From assembly GCA_947496605.1 (NCBI GenBank), contig CANMDF010000002.1, positions 496,001-560,000 of the forward strand: a stretch of 64,000 bases of DNA. The letters are read 5' to 3'. The notes below the pieces were generated by a model. The model saw only the letters and a list, made by a program, of their open reading frames with translations, was not told the DNA's origin and did not search any database. Origin of the DNA: an uncultured Paracoccaceae bacterium (GTDB taxonomy: Bacteria > Pseudomonadota > Alphaproteobacteria > Rhodobacterales > Rhodobacteraceae). A program made the position numbers and the translations under genes. Below, piece after piece: positions 27,565-37,075 of the stretch; the first letter of the stretch is position 1, and every line of letters begins with the position of its first letter.

Positions 27565-27668
27565 ACGTGGTATTCCTCCTGGTTCTCGTGATGGACATGC
27601 GGCATGAGCCGGATAACCCGTCGCGAAGTTAAGGGTCATCATAAAGCAGGGGGCTGGCGGGTCCAGAG

Positions 27669-28529
27669 ATGAATTTTAGTAGCAAGCCACTCTCTGCCGG
27701 TCTCTATTTCGTGTCGACACCGATCGGATCGGCGCGGGATATGACTTTGCGGGGTTTGGATATTCTCGCATCCGCTGATTTGATCGCCGCCGAAGATACA
27801 CGCACTGCGCGCAAGCTGATGGAAATCCATGGTGTTCCACTGAACGGGCGCAAGGTCGTGGCCTTCCATGACCATAGTGGTGAAGGGGCTGTCGCCCGGT
27901 TGGTCGCCGACATGAAGGACGGCAAGTCAGTGGCATATGTATCTGAGGCAGGCACGCCTTTGGTTGCTGATCCGGGTTATGAATTGGGCCGTGCGGCGAT
28001 AGCACAAGATATAAATGTTACTGCGGCACCGGGCGCATCTGCCGTTTTGGCAGCGCTTACCGTCTCGGGGCTTGCCACGGATCGTTTTGCATTTGTTGGA
28101 TTTTTGCCCGCGTCGAAAAAACAACGCGAAACTGAGATCGCGGCGCTCAGGGATGTGCCATTTACTTTGGTATTTTACGAAAGCCCGAAACGTGTTGGGA
28201 AAATGTTAGTGAATTTGCGCGATGTTCTGGGGGAGGCGCGGGAAGCTGTGGTTTGCCGTGAGCTGACAAAGAAGTTTGAAGAGGTCAGCCGCGGTTCACT
28301 GGGCGAACTGGCGGATGCCTTTCAAGATCGGACTGTGAAAGGCGAAATTGTCGTATTGGTTGGACGGGCTGGGGCGATTGAGGTTGCTGATGTGGATGTA
28401 AATACCGCGTTGCGAGAGGCGATGAATACCATGCGCATGAAAGATGCGGCAACAACTGTTGCAGGCGCCTTGGGCCTGCCGCGCAGGCAGGTCTATCAAT
28501 TGGCGCTAAGTTTGGGAGACGACGAATGA
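27669..28529 (+). CDS. rsmI: 16S rRNA (cytidine1402-2'-O)-methyltransferase
   Basis: 286 residues of the tetrapyrrole-methylase fold. LYFVSTPIGSARDMTLR at the N-terminus, AAEDTRTARKL and SEAGTPLVADPG are the RsmI landmarks. The enzyme methylates the ribose of C1402 in the ribosomal decoding centre. It is divergent from the LpoA-like gene (104 nt apart) and overlaps yraN by 4 nt (ATGA), an rsmI-yraN-gshB order that is common in alphaproteobacteria. Confidence 0.96.
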   Translation: MNFSSKPLSAGLYFVSTPIGSARDMTLRGLDILASADLIAAEDTRTARKLMEIHGVPLNGRKVVAFHDHSGEGAVARLVADMKDGKSVAYVSEAGTPLVADPGYELGRAAIAQDINVTAAPGASAVLAALTVSGLATDRFAFVGFLPASKKQRETEIAALRDVPFTLVFYESPKRVGKMLVNLRDVLGEAREAVVCRELTKKFEEVSRGSLGELADAFQDRTVKGEIVVLVGRAGAIEVADVDVNTALREAMNTMRMKDAATTVAGALGLPRRQVYQLALSLGDDE

Positions 28530-28882
28530 GTGGCAGTGTAGGATATTACGCCGGGCTTGGTGCGGAAGACCTTGTCGCGGCAGATTATGCGCGGCGAAAT
28601 CATGGTATCGCGGCCCGTAGGTGGCGTGGCCAGGCAGGCGAGATTGATTTGATTGCGCGTGAAGGCAGTACCGTCGTCTTTGTTGAGGTTAAGAAAAGCC
28701 GAAGTTTCGCAACTGCAGCTGCACGCCTTGGTCACCGGCAAATGGAACGCATTGTGGCCAGTGCAAGTGAATTTCTGGCAGGGGAACCGCGTGGACAATT
28801 GACAGATGTACGATTTGATTTGGCTGTGGTGAATGGCGGCGGTGCCCTGAAAGTGATCGAGAACGCGTTTATGGAGGTGTGA
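28526..28882 (+). CDS. yraN: YraN/UPF0102 family protein
   Basis: 118 residues with the nuclease-like core GEIDLIAREGSTVVFVEVKK, which keeps the E-x-D...E-V-K pattern of PD-(D/E)XK enzymes. Function of the family is not settled (a Holliday-junction-like nuclease fold is inferred). Coupled to rsmI by a 4-nt overlap. Confidence 0.9.
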   Translation: MSGSVGYYAGLGAEDLVAADYARRNHGIAARRWRGQAGEIDLIAREGSTVVFVEVKKSRSFATAAARLGHRQMERIVASASEFLAGEPRGQLTDVRFDLAVVNGGGALKVIENAFMEV

Positions 28883-28949
28883 CTGCCCATTGCACATGCG
28901 AGGTTGCTGCGCCATCTAAGGGCAACTAACGCAATGTATGAGGCCGGCA

Positions 28950-29888
28950 ATGTCACTGAAAATCGCTTTCCAGATGGATCCAATCGGACCAATTGACATT
29001 GATGCGGATAGCACGTTCCGTATTGCCGAAGAGGCACAAGCACGTGGCCATTCTTTGTTCTATTACACGCCTGACAAGCTTGCTTATGATCAAGGGCGCG
29101 TCACTGCAAAAGGCTGGCCTTTGACGGTGCGGCGCGTAAAGGGTGACCACTTTCAGCTTGGCGATGAGCAAGTTGTTGATCTTGCCGAATTTGATGTTGT
29201 TTGGCTGCGGCAGGATCCACCTTTTGATATGGGTTACATTACGACGACGCATATTTTGGATATGATCCATCCTAAGACAATGGTTGTGAATGATCCGTTT
29301 TGGGTACGGAATTATCCAGAGAAACTCTTGGTCCTCAACTTCCCAGACTTGACACCGCCAACGATGATTGCGCGTGACCTTGAGACGCTCAAGCAGTTCC
29401 GTGCGCAGCACGGCGATGTTATCCTCAAGCCGCTTTATGGCAACGGCGGTGCGGGTGTCTTTAAACTGAAAGCCGGCGACAGTAATTTGGCGTCACTGCA
29501 TGAGCTGTTTGCTGGTATCAATCGTGAGCCATTGATTATGCAACAGTTTTTGCCGGATGTGGCAAAGGGCGATAAACGTGTCATCCTTGTGGACGGAGAA
29601 CCTGTTGGTGCGATCAACCGGGTACCTGCAGCCGGTGAGACCCGTTCGAACATGCATGTCGGTGGTCGCCCTGAGAAGGTTGACCTGACTGATCGTGATC
29701 GTGAAATCTGCGCTCGCATTGGGCCGCTTTTGCGCGAGAAGGGTCAGATTTTTGTGGGTATCGATGTGATCGGTGATTGGTTGACTGAAATTAACGTCAC
29801 CTCGCCGACAGGTATCCAAGAGCTCGAGCGATTTGATGGTGTGAATATCGCCGAGAAGATTTGGCAAGCGATTGAGACGCGTCGCTAG
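28950..29888 (+). CDS. gshB: Glutathione synthetase
   Basis: 312 residues from the ATG at 28950 (an in-frame GTG at 28938 is the alternative). ATP-grasp enzyme joining gamma-glutamylcysteine and glycine. It starts with [14 protein letters not shown], has [14 protein letters not shown], the glycine-rich loop [13 protein letters not shown] and the metal-binding end [13 protein letters not shown]. Glutathione made here would serve the GST at 31452-32141. It shares a CTAG stop tetramer with the convergent comM-like gene. Confidence 0.96.
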   Translation: MSLKIAFQMDPIGPIDIDADSTFRIAEEAQARGHSLFYYTPDKLAYDQGRVTAKGWPLTVRRVKGDHFQLGDEQVVDLAEFDVVWLRQDPPFDMGYITTTHILDMIHPKTMVVNDPFWVRNYPEKLLVLNFPDLTPPTMIARDLETLKQFRAQHGDVILKPLYGNGGAGVFKLKAGDSNLASLHELFAGINREPLIMQQFLPDVAKGDKRVILVDGEPVGAINRVPAAGETRSNMHVGGRPEKVDLTDRDREICARIGPLLREKGQIFVGIDVIGDWLTEINVTSPTGIQELERFDGVNIAEKIWQAIETRR

Positions 29889-31405
29889 ACCTCTTTTGCC
29901 ATAGCGAGCCGATAGCTGACGGCTTCGGCGACATGTGGTTTGCGAACATCTGCTGCGCCTTCAAGGTCTGCGATTGTGCGGGCCACTCGTAAGACCCGGT
30001 GGTATCCGCGTGCAGAGAGCCCAAAGCGTTCAGCCACTTTCACTAATAATGAGCGCCCTTCGGTATCGGGCGTTGCGATCTCGTCAAGCAGGTGACCTTC
30101 CATATCCGCATTCACGCGCGCTGTCGGATGGCCGTCAAAGCGTTTGGTTTGGACGTCACGGGCAGCGTGCACGCGCTCTGCGACGCTGGCGGAACTTTCG
30201 CCTGTTTCAGGAAGGTCGAGATCGGTGAAAGCCACGGGCGGAACTTCGACCCGAAGATCGAAGCGGTCCATCAACGGTCCGGAAATGCGGCCCAGATAGT
30301 CCTCGCCACAGATTGGCACGCGCGCACAAGCGCGGGCAGGATCTGCCAAGTAGCCGCATTTGCACGGGTTTGCTGCAGCGACCAACATGAACCGGCACGG
30401 GTATCGTACGTGGGCGTTTGCCCGCGCGACCACGACTTCGCCAGTTTCAATTGGTTGCCTGAGAGTTTCCAGCACGGTACGCGGAAATTCTGGAAATTCA
30501 TCCATGAATAGAACGCCGTTATGCGCAAGGCTGATCTCGCCCGGTTTGGCATTGCGCCCCCCGCCAACAATAGCCGCCATTGATGCTGTGTGATGCGGTT
30601 CGCGGAACGGTCTTTCGCGATTGATGCCGCCCTCATCGAGCAAGCCTGACAATGAATGGATCATTGAGGTTTCGAGTGCCTCGGTCGGTGTCAAAGGTGG
30701 CAGGATCCCGGGAATGCGTGCGGCAAGCATAGACTTTCCCGATCCCGGTGACCCAACCAAGAGTAAATGGTGCCGACCCGCCGCCGCTATTTCTAGGGCG
30801 CGTTTGGCCCGTTCTTGTCCTTTTACCTCTGACAAATCCCTTACGCCGATCTGGTTTTGGACTTCGCCAGGTTTTGACGGTTCCAGAACCGACTGTCCCG
30901 AAAAATGGCGCACCATTTCGGCGAGATTGCGGGGTGCTATGACATTGACCGTGCCGACCCAAGCGGCTTCTGCTCCGCATGCGTGTGGGCAAAGAAGGGT
31001 CCGGTCTTCTTGGGCTGCGGCCATAGCAGCGGGCAAGGCGCCAACGACTGGCACAAGCGTGCCGTCCAATGACAGCTCGCCCAAAGCCACCGTTTGGGCG
31101 GCAACGTCGCTTGGTATGATCTCAAGCGCTGCCAAAAGCGCCAATGCGATAGGCAGGTCGAAATGTGATCCCTCCTTTGGCAAGTCGGCGGGCGACAAGT
31201 TTACGGTGATCCGCTTGGAAGGGAGGGCGATTGCCATGGCGGTCAATGCCGCACGCACCCTTTCGCGGGCCTCGGATACGGCTTTGTCTGGCAGGCCGAC
31301 GATCGAAAAAGCGGGAATACCGGGTGTGACTGCGCATTGCACTTCGACCAGCCGCGCTTCAATGCCTTCAAATGCGACCGTGTAGGCCAAAGCGACCATA
31401 GCCAT
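29885..31405 (-). CDS. comM: YifB/ComM family Mg chelatase-like AAA+ ATPase
   Basis: 506 residues: N-terminal Lon-protease-like fold domain (about 1-165), central AAA+ domain with [11 protein letters not shown] (Walker A, about 219-229) and FMDEFPEF (Walker B), and a C-terminal Mg-chelatase domain ending in arginine-rich helices. ComM is a helicase that drives branch migration during integration of DNA in natural transformation in Vibrio and others. Family membership is clear; a role in transformation here is inference. Confidence 0.93.
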   Translation of the reverse strand: MAMVALAYTVAFEGIEARLVEVQCAVTPGIPAFSIVGLPDKAVSEARERVRAALTAMAIALPSKRITVNLSPADLPKEGSHFDLPIALALLAALEIIPSDVAAQTVALGELSLDGTLVPVVGALPAAMAAAQEDRTLLCPHACGAEAAWVGTVNVIAPRNLAEMVRHFSGQSVLEPSKPGEVQNQIGVRDLSEVKGQERAKRALEIAAAGRHHLLLVGSPGSGKSMLAARIPGILPPLTPTEALETSMIHSLSGLLDEGGINRERPFREPHHTASMAAIVGGGRNAKPGEISLAHNGVLFMDEFPEFPRTVLETLRQPIETGEVVVARANAHVRYPCRFMLVAAANPCKCGYLADPARACARVPICGEDYLGRISGPLMDRFDLRVEVPPVAFTDLDLPETGESSASVAERVHAARDVQTKRFDGHPTARVNADMEGHLLDEIATPDTEGRSLLVKVAERFGLSARGYHRVLRVARTIADLEGAADVRKPHVAEAVSYRLAMAKEV

Positions 31406-31451
31406 CCCCCTATTTATGGTTAACGGCTACGGCATCGGAGTTTAAGAAAGG

Positions 31452-32141
31452 TTAATTTGTGTCGCCCGGCCATGGAGTGCGCGGCAAATCTGATGGGTAA
31501 GGCCATGGCTCGTGCACCTCTTCCAGTGCATCTTTTCGCCAAGACAGGAATGCTGCATCTGACAGATGTGCGGCGACGTAGGCTCTCGCTTGGTCGCTGA
31601 CAGGCAGGTCGTATGCCGTAATCCGCATCGCGACAGGTGCATAGAATACATCTACCAATGAATACTGACCAAAAAGCCATGGTCCACTGGCGCCATGTCG
31701 TTGGCGTGCCAAACTCCAAAGCTGCTCAATCCGTTGTAGATCATCGCGGACGGCTTGTGATGGCTTAAACCCCTTCCAGCCAAAACGGATCATCATCGGG
31801 CAGGCATCGCGCAGGGCCCCAAAACCGCTATGCATTTCAGCGACCATTGACCGCGCCAGTGCGCGTGCGGCCGGATCACGTGGATAGAGGTCAATGTCAG
31901 GGTGAAGTTCGACCAGTGTTTCGGCCATCGCCAGGCTATCGGTCAGAACATGCCCTTCGGCAGTTTGCAGAACCGGGACTGTTCTTGCTGTCGCAAGATG
32001 TGCGAGGTCAGTTTTCATCGTGCCTGAATAGAGTCCGACCATATTCGTTTGGAACGGAAGGCCAAATTTTTCCAACATCAGACAGCCACGCAAGGACCAG
32101 CTGCTGAACGTACGATCACCGATATAGAGTTGATATGTCAT
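31452..32141 (-). CDS. Glutathione S-transferase family protein
   Basis: 229 residues. N-terminal thioredoxin-like domain starting YQLYIGDRTFSSWSLRG with a serine at the likely thiol-activating place (S13 or S14), VPVLQTAEG with the cis-proline, and D-S pair in LTDSLA for the glutathione gamma-glutamyl group; helical C-terminal domain follows. Substrate unknown. It sits 58 nt after the phosphatase gene on the same strand without sign of joint function. Confidence 0.88.
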   Translation of the reverse strand: MTYQLYIGDRTFSSWSLRGCLMLEKFGLPFQTNMVGLYSGTMKTDLAHLATARTVPVLQTAEGHVLTDSLAMAETLVELHPDIDLYPRDPAARALARSMVAEMHSGFGALRDACPMMIRFGWKGFKPSQAVRDDLQRIEQLWSLARQRHGASGPWLFGQYSLVDVFYAPVAMRITAYDLPVSDQARAYVAAHLSDAAFLSWRKDALEEVHEPWPYPSDLPRTPWPGDTN

Positions 32142-32199
32142 GCGTTACTTTTGGCGCAGAACTGGGTGGACCACCAACGATGTTCTGTGACGCCGTGCA

Positions 32200-32769
32200 T
32201 CACGGATTGTGATTGATGTGATCAGCCAACCAATCTGCCTTGTTGTAGGTGAGTACAGTTACGGAAAGATTGTCGATTCGGTGCCCAAACGCCGCATATG
32301 CACCGATGCCCAATGCACGCTGCACTTGGGTCAAGATCACACCGAAATGGGCCACAACGATCAGATCTTGGTGTCCTTCTGAAAGGTAATCGTCAATTGC
32401 GTCGTCGACACGGGCCCGAACAGCATTCCAGCTTTCACCGCCAGGTGGGGCGATCTGTCCGGGTGTCTCCCAATAGGCACGAATTGTTTCGGGGTCTTTC
32501 TGCTCGACCTCTTGGAAAGTCTTTAGTTCCCAGTCGCCAAAGTTAATTTCGCGCAAGCGTTGATCATGCGGCAATCGGATCACTGGTTTCAGCGCATCGG
32601 CAGTCGCCGTTGCACGGCTCAGATCTGATGACACCATTGGCGCATCTGGCAGGAACGCCCGCAAGCGGGCAATGGCGGCTGCATCTGACAGATCGGCGGG
32701 AAGATCAGACCACCCAACCATCGATTTCGCATGTGTTGGTCCGTGCCGGACCATCCAAAGCTTTGTCAC
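32200..32769 (-). CDS. Histidine phosphatase family protein, CobC-like
   Basis: 189 residues. The phosphatase signature is VRHGPT (nucleophile H8), with the arginine in SSDLSRA, the acid EINFGDWE and the second histidine in VVAHFGV. The close resemblance of the length and the REINFGDWE stretch to alpha-ribazole phosphatases, together with a 4-nt overlap with cobU, makes a role in cobalamin synthesis (removal of the ribazole phosphate) likely but not proved. Confidence 0.8.
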   Translation of the reverse strand: MTKLWMVRHGPTHAKSMVGWSDLPADLSDAAAIARLRAFLPDAPMVSSDLSRATATADALKPVIRLPHDQRLREINFGDWELKTFQEVEQKDPETIRAYWETPGQIAPPGGESWNAVRARVDDAIDDYLSEGHQDLIVVAHFGVILTQVQRALGIGAYAAFGHRIDNLSVTVLTYNKADWLADHINHNP

Positions 32770-33290
32770 GGCAGTTGGCCTTTGAGGGGCAGGGGTAACC
32801 CGGCCATCACAGTCACAACTAATTCTGCCTGCGCCGCTAACGTTTGGTTTAGTCTGCCTTGCGCATTTCGGAATTTTCGCGACAGCGCATTATCTGGAAC
32901 AATCCCTTGCCCCACTTCGTTTGAGACGATCACGACGGGACCTTTGCATGTTCCAAGTGCTGTGATGAACGCGTCGCTATACTGGGCCACATCATGATCG
33001 CCCAAGATGACATTGGTTAGCCAAAGTGTTGCGCAATCAATTAATGCGGGTTGGCCATCGGCTACGCGCGACAGTGCATCTGGTAGGTCAAGCGGTTCTT
33101 CGATTGTTGTCCATCCTTCACCGCGCATTTCACGATGGCGCAGAATTTTTTCAGCCATTTCATCGTCAAAGATTTGCGCCGTTGCGATGTAGATTGGGTC
33201 GCCATTGCCCTTTGCTATAAGGCTTTCGGCAAAAGCAGATTTCCCAGAGGCTGCGCCACCTAGGACGAGAGAGAGATTGGGCAATGCCAT
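32766..33290 (-). CDS. cobU: Adenosylcobinamide kinase/adenosylcobinamide-phosphate guanylyltransferase
   Basis: 174 residues. P-loop GGAASGKS at 11-18, the guanylylated-histidine region EKILRHREMRGEGW, DCATLWLTN and VSNEVGQGIVP are all CobU/CobP marks. It phosphorylates adenosylcobinamide and transfers GMP to it, preparing nucleotide-loop assembly of B12. The coenzyme is needed by Ecm at 1749-3716. It starts 94 nt from rpoH in the opposite direction. Confidence 0.95.
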   Translation of the reverse strand: MALPNLSLVLGGAASGKSAFAESLIAKGNGDPIYIATAQIFDDEMAEKILRHREMRGEGWTTIEEPLDLPDALSRVADGQPALIDCATLWLTNVILGDHDVAQYSDAFITALGTCKGPVVIVSNEVGQGIVPDNALSRKFRNAQGRLNQTLAAQAELVVTVMAGLPLPLKGQLP

Positions 33291-33384
33291 AACAGTAACT
33301 TTATGTGATCCATCTTATTCAACCCTGCGTAACCATTTCAGACAACAAAGTTAATGCATCACAATGCGGCACGGGAGAAATACA

Positions 33385-34263
33385 ATGGGCGTTACCGGTT
33401 TTTCTGATCAAACTTTGTCTCGGACAGCGATGAAAGCAGAATTGCTGGATGCTGAGACCGAGCTAGCGTTAGCTTATGCTTGGCGTGATGAGCGTGACGA
33501 GCAAGCGTTGCACCGTCTGATCACTGCTTACATGCGCTTGGCAATTTCGATGGCGTCCAAGTTCAAGCGTTATGGCGCACCGATGAATGATCTTATCCAA
33601 GAAGCGTCGGTCGGCTTGATGAAAGCTGCCGACAAATTCGATCCAGATCGTGGTGTCCGGTTTTCGACTTATGCCGTCTGGTGGATCAAAGCGTCGATCC
33701 AAGATCATGTGATGCGCAATTGGTCGATGGTCCGGACTGGTTCGACATCTTCGCAGAAATCGCTGTTCTTCAACATGCGCCGGGTGCAAGCCCGTTTGGA
33801 ACGCGAAGCCGCGGCTGAAGGGCGCGAGTTGGATCGCCATGAGATGCGCGAATTGATCGCCACCGAGGTTGGCGTGCCACTGCATGATGTGGAAATGATG
33901 GAAGGCCGGCTGTCAGGTTCAGATTTTTCATTGAACGCAACACAGTCTGTAGATGATGAAGGTCGCGAATGGATTGACGCGCTTGAGGACAACAGCCCGC
34001 AGGCTGCTGAAACCGTCGAGCACACGCATGACAATGACACTTTGCGTCAGTGGTTATTGACCGCGCTGACCAGCCTGAATGACCGTGAGCAGTTCATTGT
34101 GCGTGAACGTAAGTTGCGCGACGAGCCGCGTACACTGGAAAGCCTTGGCACCGAACTGGGATTGTCGAAAGAACGTGTGCGTCAGCTTGAGGCCGCGGCC
34201 TTTGGCAAAATGCGCAAAGCACTAGAGGCACAAAGCTCAGAAGTGCATGCGTTTTTTGCCTAA
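33385..34263 (+). CDS. rpoH: RNA polymerase heat-shock sigma factor RpoH (sigma-32)
   Basis: 292 residues from the ATG at 33385, with GGGAGA 6-7 nt before it. Sigma region 2: DLIQEASVGLMKAADKFDP and FSTYAVWWIKASIQDHVMRN; the RpoH box SQKSLFFNMRR separates it from RpoD; region 4: LGLSKERVRQLEAAAFGKM. Roseobacter-group genomes often carry more than one rpoH; which one this is cannot be told. The spacer after it, before coaBC, holds two competing hairpins. Confidence 0.95.
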   Translation: MGVTGFSDQTLSRTAMKAELLDAETELALAYAWRDERDEQALHRLITAYMRLAISMASKFKRYGAPMNDLIQEASVGLMKAADKFDPDRGVRFSTYAVWWIKASIQDHVMRNWSMVRTGSTSSQKSLFFNMRRVQARLEREAAAEGRELDRHEMRELIATEVGVPLHDVEMMEGRLSGSDFSLNATQSVDDEGREWIDALEDNSPQAAETVEHTHDNDTLRQWLLTALTSLNDREQFIVRERKLRDEPRTLESLGTELGLSKERVRQLEAAAFGKMRKALEAQSSEVHAFFA

Positions 34264-34279
34264 GTGAGGACATTGTCTT

Positions 34280-34321
34280 TCCGGTCTGATCTGACCTAGT
34301 GTCGGGCAACCCCGACCGGAG
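34280..34321 (+). promoter_or_regulatory. Competing hairpins before coaBC
   Basis: Outer stem TCCGGTC (34280-34286) pairs with GACCGGA (34314-34320), which includes part of the coaBC ribosome-binding GGAG (34318-34321). An alternative inner stem GTCGGG (34301-34306) with CCCGAC (34311-34316) and a CAAC loop would exclude the outer stem and free the site. Visible pairing only; a regulatory role is inferred. Confidence 0.35.
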
Positions 34322-34328
34322 ACAGTTC

Positions 34329-35522
34329 ATGCTGGAAAACAAGCATATTCTCTTAATCGTTGGAGGCGGCATTGCCGCCTTCAAGTCGTTAGACCTTGTG
34401 CGCCGATTGCGTGAGCGCGGCGCGCAGGTCACGCCTGTCTTGACGAAGGCTGGGTCAGAGTTTGTGACGCCCCTTAGTCTTGCTGCCCTTTCAGCGTCCA
34501 AGATTTATCAAGACCTGTTTAATCTGACGGATGAAGCCGAGATGGGGCATATTGAATTATCCCGTGCGGCTGACTTGATTGTTGTGGCACCAGCGACTGC
34601 TGATTTGATGGCGAAGATGGCCGGTGGGCATGCCAATGACCTTGCCTCGACTTTGCTTTTGGCTACTGACAATCGCGTTTTGATCGCACCTTCGATGAAT
34701 GTGCGTATGTGGACCCATCCAGCGACGCAGCGCAATCTGGCAACTTTGCAAGATGATGGTGTTTTGGTGGTTGGCCCCAATGAGGGCGATATGGCCTGCG
34801 GCGAATATGGACCGGGCCGCATGGCCGAAGTGCCCGAGATAATTGCAAGTATCGATGCGTCACTGACGGACGGTCCATTGAGCGGCAAACATGTGTTGGT
34901 GACATCCGGCCCCACACATGAATCGATTGATCCGGTCCGTTACATCGCGAACCGCTCGTCCGGGGCGCAAGGGACTGCGATTGCTAAGGCTTTGGCGGCA
35001 CTGGGCGCTGATGTGACCTTTGTGACAGGTCCCGCAGATATTGCCCCGCCGATGGATATGACGGTTGTCCAGGTGCAAACGGCACAAGACATGCTTGAGG
35101 CTGTGCAAGCGGCAAGGCCTGCTGATGCTGCTGTTTTTGCGGCGGCTGTTGCTGATTGGCATGTCGCGAATGCTGGCGATAGCAAGATAAAGAAAGATGG
35201 GGCCGGCTTGCCACAACTGGAATTTGCCGAGAATCCGGACATTTTGGCGACTGTGTCTCAGATGACTAAAGACCGCCCCAAGCTGGTCGTTGGTTTTGCA
35301 GCTGAAACCGATGATCTGATCGCGAATGCAACAGCCAAGCGTCTGCGCAAGCAATGTGATTGGATTGTTGCCAATGATGTATCGCCGGAAACGGGGATCA
35401 TGGGTGGGTCCGAAAATGCTGTGACCTTGATTTCGGATCAGGGCGCAGAGAGTTGGCCACGCATGACAAAAGATGCGGTTGCAGCGACATTGGCCGCACG
35501 TATCGCTGAGGCGCTTGCGTGA
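34329..35522 (+). CDS. coaBC: Bifunctional phosphopantothenoylcysteine decarboxylase/phosphopantothenate-cysteine ligase
   Basis: 397 residues from the ATG at 34329; GGAG 7 nt upstream decides the start. N-terminal flavoprotein CoaC domain: [24 protein letters not shown] and the catalytic cysteine in [14 protein letters not shown]-terminal CoaB domain: [19 protein letters not shown], then AAVADW and the KIKK segment. It makes 4'-phosphopantetheine for CoA. It overlaps dut by 4 nt; coaBC-dut is a frequent pair. Confidence 0.96.
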   Translation: MLENKHILLIVGGGIAAFKSLDLVRRLRERGAQVTPVLTKAGSEFVTPLSLAALSASKIYQDLFNLTDEAEMGHIELSRAADLIVVAPATADLMAKMAGGHANDLASTLLLATDNRVLIAPSMNVRMWTHPATQRNLATLQDDGVLVVGPNEGDMACGEYGPGRMAEVPEIIASIDASLTDGPLSGKHVLVTSGPTHESIDPVRYIANRSSGAQGTAIAKALAALGADVTFVTGPADIAPPMDMTVVQVQTAQDMLEAVQAARPADAAVFAAAVADWHVANAGDSKIKKDGAGLPQLEFAENPDILATVSQMTKDRPKLVVGFAAETDDLIANATAKRLRKQCDWIVANDVSPETGIMGGSENAVTLISDQGAESWPRMTKDAVAATLAARIAEALA

Positions 35523-35974
35523 GTGTGACGATCCAATTTCTGTGGGAAGATGACGCTGACCAAAGTTTGGGTTTACCAGCCTATGAAACCGCTGGTGCAG
35601 CGGGAGCGGATGTGCGCGCGAATTTGCCGGATCAGACGATCGTGACCCTCGCACCCGGTGCCCGTGCTTTGATCCCGACGGGTCTGCGCATGGCGATCCC
35701 TGATGGGTTTGAAGTACAGATTCGACCCCGTTCGGGCCTTGCCCTCAAGCATGGCATCACCTTGCTGAACACGCCCGGCACAATAGATAGCGATTATCGC
35801 GGGCCGCTTGGGGTGATCATGGTGAATTTAGGAACTGCTGATTTTGAGATCACACATGGCATGCGCGTGGCCCAGATCGTTGTTGCACCTGTTGTACAAG
35901 CCAAGTTTGAGACCGTCACATCCCTAGACGACACAGCCCGTGGCACCGGCGGATTTGGATCAACCGGCCAATGA
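35519..35974 (+). CDS. dut: dUTP diphosphatase
   Basis: 151 residues, trimeric dUTPase with all five motifs visible: [40 protein letters not shown] and the C-terminal [10 protein letters not shown]. It hydrolyses dUTP to dUMP, keeping uracil out of DNA. The start codon is GTG (GTGA overlap with the coaBC stop). It overlaps the ThiF-like gene by 4 nt at its end. Confidence 0.95.
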   Translation: MSVTIQFLWEDDADQSLGLPAYETAGAAGADVRANLPDQTIVTLAPGARALIPTGLRMAIPDGFEVQIRPRSGLALKHGITLLNTPGTIDSDYRGPLGVIMVNLGTADFEITHGMRVAQIVVAPVVQAKFETVTSLDDTARGTGGFGSTGQ

Positions 35975-37023
35975 TTATGGTTGGGACAATGGCGATCACG
36001 CTCTGGGTGATCGGTTGGGTGATGAAGGCGCCATATGCCGTGCGTTGGAACATGATGGCGATGCTTCTCGTCGGTGTCATGATGATACATGTGATCTTAC
36101 CCGATGGGCATCCCTTGCGGATGGCGACGGGCGGTGACGCCCGCCTTTGGGCGATCTTTTTAGGGTTTGGTGTGCTGGTTTGGGGATACAGTAAGTTTCT
36201 GGGTGGCCTGCGGTCGCGGGTCAAACAAAAAGAAGAACCTGTTACGCGATCCGACAGCTTTTCCCCAACAGAACTTGACCGCTATGCCCGACATATCATT
36301 TTGCGCGAAGTCGGGGGACCCGGACAAAAAGCGCTGCGTGACGCCAAGGTTCTGGTCGTTGGGGCAGGCGGGCTGGGTGCGCCCGCTTTGGAATATTTGG
36401 CAGCAGCTGGGGTTGGGACAATTGGTGTCATTGATGACGATGTGGTTGAGAACGCTAATTTGCAGCGTCAAGTGATCCACCTTGATCGCAATATTGGAAT
36501 GCCCAAAGTGCATTCCGCTGCCGAGGCTATGGCGGCACAGAATCCGTTTGTGACCGTGCGGCCCTACGCGCGCAGGCTCGATACCAGTATCGCGACTGAT
36601 TTGTTTGCTGACTACGATGTGATCCTTGACGGCAGTGATAACTTTGAAACGCGCCACCTTGTGAACCAAACCGCTGTGGCGTCTGGCAAGCCTTTGATTG
36701 CGGCGGCGCTGACCCAATGGGAAGGGCAGATTAGTGTCTATGACCCAGCCAACGGTACGCCGTGCTATGCTTGCGTATTTCCCGAAATTCCTGATCCGTC
36801 ATTGGTGCCCAGTTGCGCCGAAGCAGGTGTGATCGGCCCTTTGCCCGGCGTAATCGGGTCAATGATGGCCGTTGAGACGGTTAAACTGATCGTAAGGGCC
36901 GGTGAAAGTTTGGGTGGGCGTTTGCTGATTTATGACGCGCTTTATGCGCAAACCCGCGTAATTGCCGTGAAGCCAGTTGCTGACTGTAAAGTTTGCCATG
37001 GCAAGGGCCTGTCCATGACTTAG
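35971..37023 (+). CDS. Membrane-anchored HesA/MoeB/ThiF family E1-like protein
   Basis: 350 residues. Residues 1-80 hold about three hydrophobic segments (about 4-19, 27-44, 59-75), then a charged linker ([10 protein letters not shown]), then a complete E1-like domain: [21 protein letters not shown] (nucleotide loop), the ANLQRQVIH arginine region, [10 protein letters not shown], a likely catalytic Cys in VPSCAEAGV, and zinc pairs CYAC and CKVC. MoeB/ThiF adenylate the C-terminal glycine of MoaD/ThiS for sulfur transfer. The membrane anchor is unusual, and no moaD or thiS is beside it, so the partner is unknown. Confidence 0.85.
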   Translation: MIMVGTMAITLWVIGWVMKAPYAVRWNMMAMLLVGVMMIHVILPDGHPLRMATGGDARLWAIFLGFGVLVWGYSKFLGGLRSRVKQKEEPVTRSDSFSPTELDRYARHIILREVGGPGQKALRDAKVLVVGAGGLGAPALEYLAAAGVGTIGVIDDDVVENANLQRQVIHLDRNIGMPKVHSAAEAMAAQNPFVTVRPYARRLDTSIATDLFADYDVILDGSDNFETRHLVNQTAVASGKPLIAAALTQWEGQISVYDPANGTPCYACVFPEIPDPSLVPSCAEAGVIGPLPGVIGSMMAVETVKLIVRAGESLGGRLLIYDALYAQTRVIAVKPVADCKVCHGKGLSMT

Positions 37024-37075
37024 GCGCTGGTGTTTCTGACATCGCACACTACCTTTCAATCAAAGGAGAATTCTT

